A stretch of 26,102 nucleotides of DNA, taken from assembly GCA_016928525.1 (NCBI GenBank), contig JAFGKO010000340.1, positions 1 through 26,102 of the forward strand, in the 5' to 3' direction. Under the pieces are notes generated by a model. The model was not told where the DNA came from. It did no database searches and worked only from the letters and a program-made list of their open reading frames with translations. The translations under genes and the position numbers were made by a program. Source of the DNA: Anaerolineales bacterium (GTDB lineage Bacteria; Chloroflexota; Anaerolineae; Anaerolineales; Villigracilaceae). Of the stretch, positions 1-7,700 are shown piece by piece; within the stretch, counting starts at the first letter, position 1, and each line of letters opens with the position of its first letter.

Positions 1-102
1 TCATACATCTTGCTGCATAGGATAGCATTTCCATGCCATTTTGCCCACCCCTTTCTTGAACAGAATTCCCATATTGAGAATTGCTGAATGACATCGTTCG
101 AT

Positions 103-131
103 TTGATTTCTCCCACAGGGCGTGGTAGAAT
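103..131 (+). promoter_or_regulatory. Promoter of the tRNA-Gln gene
   Basis: A sigma-70-like promoter is visible: TTGATT at 103-108 and TAGAAT at 126-131, separated by exactly 17 bases. Transcription would begin near 138, about 11 bases before the mature tRNA 5' end. I see no gene in bases 1-102. Confidence 0.75.
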
Positions 132-148
132 ATGCCCCGCTGGATCGG

Positions 149-219
149 TGGGGGCTCGTCTAATGGTAGGACGGCTGACTCTGGATCAGTTAGTAGAGGT
201 TCGAATCCTTTGCCCCCAG
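149..219 (+). tRNA. tRNA-Gln (anticodon CTG)
   Basis: The acceptor arms TGGGGGC (149-155) and GCCCCCA (212-218) pair perfectly, followed by discriminator G219. The D-arm carries the usual AATGGTAGG loop. The anticodon stem GCTGA/TCAGT closes a 7-base loop CTCTGGA whose anticodon is CTG, reading Gln CAG codons. The T-loop TTCGAAT is canonical, with stem AGAGG/CCTTT including one G-T pair. CCA is not encoded: the bases after the discriminator are CTA, so CCA must be added after transcription. A promoter lies directly upstream and a terminator hairpin directly downstream, so this is a single-gene transcription unit. Confidence 0.93.
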
Positions 220-223
220 CTAG

Positions 224-254
224 AGAGACTCTCGAAAGAGGGTCTCTTTTTTTT
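224..254 (+). terminator. Rho-independent terminator of the tRNA
   Basis: The stem AGAGACTCTC (224-233) pairs with GAGGGTCTCT (238-247) around a GAAA tetraloop and is followed by a run of seven T. It lies five bases after the tRNA 3' end. Confidence 0.85.
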
Positions 255-473
255 AGAATTCGAACCCCCGCAGGGGGGATGTTATCCTTTGCCCCCAGCC
301 TCGAGATCCTCTCTTTTAGAGGGTCTCTCTTTTTTAGAGTTCGAACCCCCGCAGGGGAGATGCCATCCTTTGCCCCCAGCCTCGAGACCCTCTCTTTTAG
401 AGGGTTTCTTTTTTTCTTTAGCGTTCGCCCCCCCGTAGGGAGATATTGTCCTTTACCCACAGTCTCAAAAAAA

Positions 474-496
474 AGGCCCTCCTTTGAGGGTCTTTT
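474..496 (+). terminator. Last terminator hairpin of the tandem array
   Basis: GGCCCTC pairs with GAGGGTC around a four-base loop and is followed by six T. It is the fourth T-tailed hairpin after the tRNA. Confidence 0.6.
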
Positions 497-515
497 TTGG
501 TAGTGGTTTATAAAT

Positions 516-593
516 AAGTGATGTGGCGCGGGATGGAATCCCGCGAGCCCTTGAATAAGCGGGATAACATCCCGCTCCACAAGTTCATCACTT
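516..593. repeat. Cloverleaf-like palindromic (REP-type) element
   Basis: The outer arms AAGTGATG and CATCACTT are complementary and enclose a further GTGG/CCAC match. Inside are two separate hairpins, each made of a GCGGGAT / ATCCCGC pair. This nested layout resembles REP/BIME elements mobilised by HUH (Y1) transposases, but no such transposase is seen in the window. It lies between the tRNA array and the end of the ABC permease gene and might help terminate the converging transcripts. Confidence 0.6.
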
Positions 594-650
594 GTTTTGT
601 TAGAGTTCGCATGCCCTAACCTGCCGATTGGTAATTCCCATGCAATAACA

Positions 651-3059
651 TCATTCATAGGCAAGCACTTCACGAACAGTCAAGCGCGAGGCGTTGCGGG
701 CGGGGATGAAACTGGCCAGAACGCTCAAGAGAGTTACGATAATCAGCCAGAGCCAGAGTCCCGGCATCGAATAGGAGTAGGTCAATGGCGTGCCCATCAC
801 CACCTGCCCAAGCGCCTGGTTCAGTCCCTGGCTCATGGGAATAGCCAATGCTGCGCCCATCAGCCAGCTCAACAAGCCAATAACAACCCCTTCAAGGATG
901 AATACCGACGCCACGCCCCGGTTTGGCGCCCCAATGGCGCGCAGTACGCCAATCTCGCGCGTACGTTCCAAAACATTGATGCTCATCGTCCCCATCAAAC
1001 CCAGCCCGCCGACCAAGGCAAGCAGGATCGCCATCACCAATAAAAGGGCGACGATCACATCGAAGGATGCCTCTGCTTCTGTGCGTTCGTTGTTGATGGT
1101 GGCAACCATACTGACTCTCACGCCGACGTGCTCGAAATGGTCCTCCAATGCGCTGGTCGCAGCGTCGACATAAGCGGGATCATGAGACTGCATGGTGACC
1201 ATCAAGGCATCTGCCTCGCCAACACGGTTTGTAAGCCTTGTCATGTAATCATAATTCGCGTAAATGATCGGTGCAAAGGCCATGCCTACATACGTTCCCA
1301 CAATCTTGAAAGTATGCTCCTTGCCATAGATCTTCAAAATAATGTCGCCGCCAAGTCTCAGGTCTGGTTCGTCCACCAGGAAGGCGGAGGGAACGACCAC
1401 CGCATTGTCGTCACTGGAAAGGAGCCATCTTCCCTCTGTGATGGCGGGGGAGACAACCAGGCTGTCGGGAGTTATGGTGGGCGCAAACATATACATCATG
1501 CCGGTCTCGCTGTCATCGGGGCGGACACGACGCGTGGGTAGCTGGATCCAGACGTCGGTCTGGGTCACGCCCGGTACATTCCGTGCCTCTAACTGGACCT
1601 TATCTGCGCGATAGGTACGGTCAAGGGTGAGCATGATATCGCAGTTGAACCACTTGATGATATCCTCGACTGTGCTGGACAGGGAGGCGCGGACATTGAA
1701 GACACTGATGAAGGTGGCTGAGCCCAGGGTAAGCGTGATCAAGGTCAAAGTCAATCTGCCCTTGTTGCGGAAGGTGTTTCTCACCGACAACAAAATCGAG
1801 CGGATGGAAAGATTCCGCATAAACCATAAATTTGCCCCAGAGAGCAGCTGATCGATCCAGCTTTTGCCGAAGCGTCCCCTGCCCATTGTGTAGCTGCTCA
1901 TCGCTTCCGAGGCACTGATTCGCAGGCTTGAGATGAACGGGACCAGGGAAGCCAGTACAGGCAGGATCAACCCGATGGCAATCTGGATCAAAAAAGTCTG
2001 TGGCGGTACTTCCAGCGAATGAATTTCGAAGTTGAAAAACACAGCCAGCGTACTGCTGAGCGCCCGTGCGCCCTGCACTCCAAGCGGGATGGCGATCAAC
2101 AAAGCCATGACGCCATAGGCGAGGACCATGACGAGATACATTCCAAGGATTTGGATCGTGCTTCCGCCCACCGCTTTCATCACGCCGATCTGCCGCTTTT
2201 GTTGAGTGAGTAGCGCGGACACTGTATTCACCACGAGGAAAATACTCAGGAAAAGCGACAACACGCCGAGCAATCCCATCAACAATAAAATGCCCTGGAG
2301 CAGGTCGTCCATCGGGAGTTGACCCGGTTCCGCGGTCATGCTTAACGGAATCGTATAACCCGACTTTTCCGCCTTAGTCTTCACGCGGTTGACCACCTGT
2401 TGCGCCCAGTCCTTATCCTCCGGGTGGGTCGCGATCACATGCAATTCGTTGAAACCATAAGGCTCACCGAACCATTCCAACGTGTCGAAAGTGATATATC
2501 CATATGGCGTGCCGTCAATCTGCGCGGGCAATTGCGCGGGGTCATATGCCTTCCCTGCAATACGGATTTTTCGCTCGACATCATTTGGGAATCTGAGCAA
2601 TACCACATCATCAATTTGCGCCCCAATAACGGAAAGCGCGGCGCGTTCGATCAATATCTCATGCTTGGGCGGAGGCCAGGCCCCGCTCTGCGGCGCGACC
2701 TTGTTCACGCGGATATCGTCATAATCGGCGACAACGAAAACCGTGAGATTTTTCCACTCGCCCGATTTTGTCTGTACGCGGGCGGATATGTTCCTGCGCG
2801 CATCCGCCTCCTGCACATCCTCCATGGAGCGGACAGACTCGATAAAGCCTTCTTCGAACAGTTCAGCCGTCCGAACGGTGCCGCTGGACGGGTTGATCGC
2901 CGCGAAACTTTCCGCCAGCCCTTCGGACAGGATGCTGCGCGCGCTGAGAATGATCCCCAGCGCGAACAAGCCGACAGACATGGACAGCACGATCAACAGC
3001 GTGCGCGTCTTATTCCCGAACAGGTCATTGATAACCTTATACCAGCGTGCCCTAAGCAT
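651..3059 (-). CDS. ABC transporter permease, FtsX/MacB type (two FtsX domains)
   Basis: Integral membrane subunit of an ABC system of the MacB/LolCE class, probably 802 aa. The N-terminus has one transmembrane segment (about residues 20-42) followed by an extracytoplasmic MacB_PCD-like domain. A first FtsX block (about 250-345) contains the cytoplasmic [10 protein letters not shown] loop. A second TM plus extracytoplasmic domain follows, and a second FtsX block near the C-terminus contains [16 protein letters not shown]. Start at 3059 is chosen because AAGGA lies 8 bases upstream and the ATG overlaps the TAG stop of the preceding ATPase gene, so the two are probably translationally coupled. 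An upstream extension to 3128 lies within the ATPase gene. The substrate cannot be told; such transporters move lipoproteins, lipids, peptides or drugs, or transmit mechanical force. Confidence 0.9.
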   Translation of the reverse strand: MLRARWYKVINDLFGNKTRTLLIVLSMSVGLFALGIILSARSILSEGLAESFAAINPSSGTVRTAELFEEGFIESVRSMEDVQEADARRNISARVQTKSGEWKNLTVFVVADYDDIRVNKVAPQSGAWPPPKHEILIERAALSVIGAQIDDVVLLRFPNDVERKIRIAGKAYDPAQLPAQIDGTPYGYITFDTLEWFGEPYGFNELHVIATHPEDKDWAQQVVNRVKTKAEKSGYTIPLSMTAEPGQLPMDDLLQGILLLMGLLGVLSLFLSIFLVVNTVSALLTQQKRQIGVMKAVGGSTIQILGMYLVMVLAYGVMALLIAIPLGVQGARALSSTLAVFFNFEIHSLEVPPQTFLIQIAIGLILPVLASLVPFISSLRISASEAMSSYTMGRGRFGKSWIDQLLSGANLWFMRNLSIRSILLSVRNTFRNKGRLTLTLITLTLGSATFISVFNVRASLSSTVEDIIKWFNCDIMLTLDRTYRADKVQLEARNVPGVTQTDVWIQLPTRRVRPDDSETGMMYMFAPTITPDSLVVSPAITEGRWLLSSDDNAVVVPSAFLVDEPDLRLGGDIILKIYGKEHTFKIVGTYVGMAFAPIIYANYDYMTRLTNRVGEADALMVTMQSHDPAYVDAATSALEDHFEHVGVRVSMVATINNERTEAEASFDVIVALLLVMAILLALVGGLGLMGTMSINVLERTREIGVLRAIGAPNRGVASVFILEGVVIGLLSWLMGAALAIPMSQGLNQALGQVVMGTPLTYSYSMPGLWLWLIIVTLLSVLASFIPARNASRLTVREVLAYE

Positions 3060-3771
3060 GGACATCTTCCTTTGTTTCGAGGATCTCGCCATCAGACAGG
3101 GTAATCGTGCGCGAGCCGCGTTTGGCAATATCCTTGTCGTGCGTGACCATGAAGACCGTTCTTCCCTGTTGAACGAGTTCCTCGAAGATGTCGATGATCA
3201 AATTCGCAGTGGCAGAATCGAGACTGCCCGTGGGTTCATCGGCGACGAGGATCGCCGGGTCGTTTGCCATGGCGCGTGCAATCGCCAGGCGCTGTTGTTG
3301 TCCGCCCGACAATGCTGCCGGGAGTTTCTTGGCATGGTCGGCGATATCCACCTGTTCCAGCAAAGACAGCGCGCGCTTGCGCTGCTCCTGGCGCGAATAT
3401 AGCCAGGCAAAATCCATTGGCAGCATGACGTTTTGCAGGACGGTCAAAGTCGGCAGGAGTTCAAAGGCTTGAAAGACCACGCCCATTCTCCTGCCCCGCA
3501 ACCTGGCGGCTTTTTCGGGACCCAGGCGATGCAGGGGAATGCCGTCAATCCAAATTTCTCCCGTGGTGGAGCGGTCCAACCCGGTGAGCATGTTGACCAG
3601 TGTGGTCTTGCCGCTTCCCGACTTTCCGGTGACGACCAGAAATTCGCCCTGGAAGACTTGCAGGTCGACGCCGTTCAATGCGGTGACAGAGCCAGCCAGG
3701 CTGTTATACACCTTGGCCACTCCGCGCAGGTCGATCAATGGCCGGGGCGAGTTAGCGGTTGACGAATTCAT
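3052..3771 (-). CDS. ABC transporter ATP-binding protein (MacB/LolD-like)
   Basis: A 239-aa nucleotide-binding subunit that drives the FtsX permease encoded next to it. Walker [10 protein letters not shown] is at residues 49-57, the Q-loop glutamine at about 101, the LSGGQ signature at 154-158, Walker B ILVADEP with D178/E179, and the switch histidine at H211. The whole set is intact. The start ATG at 3771 has GGAAGG upstream and lies 20 bases inside the end of the preceding ATPase gene. A longer reading frame (to 4116) only extends into that gene and is not real. Length and motifs fit the MacB/LolD family. The two ATPases differ in sequence, so the transporter may use an NBD heterodimer. Confidence 0.92.
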   Translation of the reverse strand: MNSSTANSPRPLIDLRGVAKVYNSLAGSVTALNGVDLQVFQGEFLVVTGKSGSGKTTLVNMLTGLDRSTTGEIWIDGIPLHRLGPEKAARLRGRRMGVVFQAFELLPTLTVLQNVMLPMDFAWLYSRQEQRKRALSLLEQVDIADHAKKLPAALSGGQQQRLAIARAMANDPAILVADEPTGSLDSATANLIIDIFEELVQQGRTVFMVTHDKDIAKRGSRTITLSDGEILETKEDVHA

Positions 3772-4504
3772 CTTGAATCCTTCCATCCACAAGGCGGATC
3801 GTGCGCTGGGCGCGGACAGCCAGCTCATTGTCATGTGTGACCATGAGGATGGTCTTGCCGGAATCCGCAAGGTTTTCAAATAAATGAAAAACCATCTGCG
3901 TGGATTTTGTGTCCAGGTTGCCGGTCGGCTCGTCGGCGGTGAGCAGGACGGGGTTATTTGCCAGCGCGCGGGCAATCGCCACGCATTGTTGTTGACCTCC
4001 AGAAAGAGTGTTTGGAAGATGATGGGCGTGCTCCGCCATGCCAACAAGTTCAAGCAGTTGCATGGCTTGCTCGGGACGTTCGGTGCGGGAATAATGATTG
4101 CCGTAGTCCATGGCAAGCAGGATGTTCTCGACAGCGGTCAGTGTGGGCAGGAGTTGAAAGAACTGGAAGATCACACCCACGGAACGTCCGCGCCAGACGG
4201 CAATCTGCTCCTCGTTGAGCGTGTGAACCGCGGTGCGGTCGACAATGACTTCGCCCGAAGTGGGCCTGTCAATGCCAGTAATGACATTGATAAGCGTGGA
4301 CTTGCCGCTGCCGGATTTTCCAATAATGGAAACAAAGGCGCCAGTTTCGACCCGCAGGTCGATACCTTTGAGCGCGGTGAAAGTCCCCGCCGAACTACGG
4401 TAGGTTTTGACAACCTCCCGCAGATCAACCAGATTCGCATCATGGGTTTCGTCCTGATCATTTCCAAGTTTGTATGTGTTGGGATGCAAATTAGGTTCCA
4501 ACAT
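3752..4504 (-). CDS. ABC transporter ATP-binding protein (MacB/LolD-like), first gene of the operon
   Basis: A 250-aa ABC ATPase: Walker [10 protein letters not shown] at 62-70, Q-loop Q114, signature LSGGQ at 167-171, Walker B VLLTADEP with D191/E192, and H-loop H224. It has an N-terminal extension of about 24 residues before the ABC core, richer in charged and polar residues than the second ATPase. A ribosome site AGGA lies 8 bases before the ATG. It overlaps the second ATPase gene by 20 bases, and the permease follows, giving the order ATPase-ATPase-FtsX. The signature continues QQQCVAIAR where QQQRLAIAR is usual, a small departure that may reflect heterodimer use. Confidence 0.92.
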   Translation of the reverse strand: MLEPNLHPNTYKLGNDQDETHDANLVDLREVVKTYRSSAGTFTALKGIDLRVETGAFVSIIGKSGSGKSTLINVITGIDRPTSGEVIVDRTAVHTLNEEQIAVWRGRSVGVIFQFFQLLPTLTAVENILLAMDYGNHYSRTERPEQAMQLLELVGMAEHAHHLPNTLSGGQQQCVAIARALANNPVLLTADEPTGNLDTKSTQMVFHLFENLADSGKTILMVTHDNELAVRAQRTIRLVDGRIQDEFVNR

Positions 4505-4517
4505 GGCGTTTTCCTAT

Positions 4518-4573
4518 ATTATCCATATGCGGATAAGAGTCTTCAAAGTGATGTATCCTTTTGCTTAGGATAC
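4518..4573 (-). promoter_or_regulatory. Putative promoter and inverted-repeat operators of the ABC operon
   Basis: On the minus strand TTGAAG (4546-4541) and GATAAT (4523-4518) are 17 bases apart. Two inverted repeats with TATCC/GGATA arms lie here: 4519-4536 (overlapping the -10) and 4553-4573 (upstream of the -35). The placement suggests a repressor or activator site. The predicted transcript would start about 7 bases before the ATG and cut into the ribosome site, so another promoter further upstream is also possible. Confidence 0.35.
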
Positions 4574-4643
4574 TCTCCATGGAGGGGTTTGTCGGCACTC
4601 AAAAGGAGTAGAAAAGGAGTATTTTATCCTGTTGCCCCAGCCT

Positions 4644-4672
4644 CAAAACTACCCCATATCGGGGCAGTTTTG
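4644..4672. terminator. Stem-loop between the CHAT gene and the ABC operon
   Basis: Arms of 12 bases (4644-4655 and 4661-4672) with one mismatch enclose a 5-base loop. The arm ends give T-rich tails in both directions (better on the plus strand). It lies 48 bases downstream of the CHAT gene stop and probably ends that transcript. The bases just before it on the plus strand (ATCCTGTTGCCCCAGCC) resemble the acceptor remnant of the tRNA array near 370. Confidence 0.5.
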
Positions 4673-4719
4673 TTTAGCCGCTGGAATTATTGGATGCTGT
4701 CGGGTGCCGGAATACTCAA

Positions 4720-7700
4720 TCAATCTTCCTCTTCGTACATAGATTTTAGCGAATTCAGGATTTTTTCAAGCACATTGTATAGATTCTTGTTCGTGTCAAC
4801 GTTCCTGAGAACCGCCACCAGGAATGCATAGTGCTCCATGATCGAGTTGAATTCTCGCGCTGATCCATACTGCGCCCAGGCAGTTTTATATTCTTCAACT
4901 AACTTCTCATGATTTTTTTCGCTAAAGGTTTTTTGTTTACTGTTCAAGTATTTATAGAGATAATCCAATAATTTTACATCCGTTACACCTGTTTTTGCCC
5001 AGAAATCATCGGGGGAATTCAGTTCATCCTTCTCTGCCGTCTTACTGACTACATATATGAGCTTTTTTATTTCAGGGAATTTGCTTGTATCAGGATCGCT
5101 GGTCCGTAGCATCTGCACGATTCTAGCGGTTAAAACATTTGTTAGTGGATAGGTGCTATTTTTCTTTTTCCAGGCAAGATCGTAAAATTTTTCCATATCC
5201 TTCAGGGCGGAATCGCAACCTTCGAGTGTCTTGCCACTTGATATTTGCGCCAGCCGTTTGTACCCGCTCCCAATCATCGACAGTCGCTCTGGTGTTTCGC
5301 CAATAGTATCCATGAGTTGACCGAGTTTTTTGATCTGTTCATGGATAGTTTTTTTTGCTTTTTCATATTGTTTGGGATCATTTTCAAAATTCTGAACTGC
5401 CAAACGTATATGGCAGTTTGCCGATTGTTCGATCGCCTTAATGTCAGCGGCGGATTTCCCACTTTCAATTGCCCGGTCATAATACCTTACGGCTTCTTCG
5501 AACCAGAAAGCTTCGCCAAAAGCTTCCCCCAGGGCTTCCAGTAACCTTGCATCATCCAGCCAGGAGGGGTTTTCTTTTTCTAGTCCCTCGCTCAAATTTT
5601 GCAAGTCAATCCTTATTTTCTCAATGCCCTGTGTCGATGCGGTTTTTGCTTTTTCGTATTGTTGATTGATCTTTACGATGGCCTCATCGATGTCTACAAA
5701 TTTCTCCTTCCGGGTTTCATTCCCTTGCGTTTTAGTGACCAGGCGGTAATCGGGATCGCCGTAACATTGATAAGCTCCCCAGGTGTTCGTTCGGTCTTTG
5801 TGCAGGAGGTAGGTTTCAACACGCGCCGCTTTGACCGCATCGCCAAAGCGATACCCCTTCAACAGGTGCTCATAGAAGACCTCCGCAAAGGTCATCGCTG
5901 CCGCATCATCAACAGCCCAGCCAGCGGCAATGACCGCCTTGACGCCCATTTCGATCAACTCCCGGGACAGACTGGCCGCGAAATCGTTGTATGCGTATGT
6001 GGGAGTTTTGTCTTCTTCTTTTGGGGAAGACAATTTGCCCAGGTGGCAACAATTGATAAATACCAGTTCAGGGATATCCGTTTTTTTCTTGATTTCATTG
6101 GCTGTCAGGAAAACGCCGTCCCCTAATACCATCCCGGTAAACACTTCGGGTTCAGCCTCTATAGATTCCTTATACTTGTATTCATAGACACCGTGGCCAG
6201 CAAGATGCAAAACGCGGTAGTCCTTCGAGAACAAATGACTCATGATGTAACTCGAATCGGTATGAATTGCTCGCTGTACCTGAAAGCCGGCTTCTTCCAA
6301 TTTGGATGCAACCAGATTTGCTTCCTGCTCGGCGCCAGGTAGGTTTGAAAAAATTTCAGGGGTATTTGCCGGGTTGCCAACGACCATGACGTTTTTGTTT
6401 TTTACATCGACCACCCTATCCTGGAAGGAAAAAGTGCTGAACTGCCTGATCATGCCCACCTGGATGACCAGGGGAAGGTCCTGTCCTGACCGGCGGTCGT
6501 ACAGCAGTTCCCATGGAATGCGTGCAGCTTCCTTGTCTACGACAAAGAGCACGCTTTGCATATCTTTGAAGGAACCTTTTATCCTGTTAGGGATCATCAG
6601 TTCGAACAAGGCGGTTGCCAGGTCTTGATCCCAGTTGGGATTTTTTGCAGCTTGCACGATCAGACGGTCCATATTTCGCCTCTGCACCCCCAGGCGCGAT
6701 TCTTCTGACCTGGCTCGGTCGGTTGGCACGGAAAAGATCAGCGAGCCAGGTCCGTCCTCCTCGGCCCTGATGTAAATTCTGTTCCACCATCCCGGTGGCT
6801 CCTCATACGCCATGCGTTTCCATCCCCCTTGCAAACTTTGCAGTTTTGGATTGACTACAAACGCCTCGTTGTCCAGGAAGGGCCGCAACGCCTTGACTGC
6901 CAAGATCGCCTGGTCTTTGAATAGTTCAACGAATTGAACTTCAGCGATGCGAAGATTGTAGCGATGGCGGGAATCTCCCTTTTGTGTTTCGACGATCTGG
7001 GAGAAACTCCTGTTGGCCTGGATGACGCCGGACAGGATCGCATCCACTGAATTTGAAACCGAAAGCCCATTACCGCCCGTACCGATCAGCAAAGTCGAGA
7101 GAGTCAATTCCCCGTCTTCCCCCACGATGTCGTTTTCTGAGGCTTTTACTCCAAACTCCCGCAGGGCGTTTGTAAACGAATTCGATAACTTATGCGGTGA
7201 TAACTCACCCGCCTTGCCAAGTCCCACAATGATCGCCCCGCCGGGTTTTTTATCCTTGTCGTTTAGGACGACCTCTACCGTACCCTCGGGCCCTGGATAT
7301 CGTCCAAGCGTATGGCGTGCAGATAACCGGCCATTCAAATGGTGGTCCAGGGCTTTCTCTGCACTGAATAAACCATCACCTTCGTAATGTCCGACCGCCA
7401 CGGGATTACTGCAAAACGAGAGGTTGCCATGTACCACAGACACCCTGACGGGCTTTGTGGATGGCGCCTGATGTGGGACGGGCGTGGCGCCTAAGACTGT
7501 GGCTTCCAGGTCCAGTTGTGAAGGATAGATCTCTACGCCTTCATCGCGCAGCAGGTAGCGGTCTTCCTGGCCGCGGTCAAATCTCGGCGGCGTCTTTAAT
7601 AGCCGCGTGGTGGCCCCTTCGTTCAACAAGTCGTAAATGGCCGCAAACGAATCCTTGTGATTTGCCAGGTCTCCATGCGGCACTTCCATGTAATAGGTTC

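Larger units (their letters stand above)
195..499 (+). repeat. Tandem degenerate copies of tRNA 3' end plus terminator
   Basis: The T-loop, acceptor 3' strand and terminator of tRNA-Gln are followed by three further copies, starting near 255, 336 and 420 (periods 81 and 84). Each copy has a TTCG T-loop-like start, a short C5-GCA-G4 hairpin, an ATCCTTTGCCCCCAGCC-like acceptor remnant (most degenerate in the last copy) and a T-tailed hairpin (304-336, 384-417, 474-496). The hairpins stay paired, through G-T pairs, although their sequences differ. No copy has the tRNA 5' half. Together with the element at 516-593 this fills the gene-free stretch up to 650. Confidence 0.8.

Noticed and set aside
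597..3402. Several long plus-strand open frames opposite the ABC genes
   Set aside because: They lie antisense to genes with clear conserved motifs, have no ribosome sites and show unlikely protein composition.
3772..4116. An N-terminal extension of the second ABC ATPase reading frame
   Set aside because: This part overlaps the first ATPase gene in another frame, has no homology and lacks a ribosome site. ATG 3771 has a good one.
4618..4680. A second tRNA gene, suggested by an acceptor-like GCCCCAGCC followed by a hairpin
   Set aside because: No matching 5' acceptor strand, D-arm or anticodon arm is present upstream.
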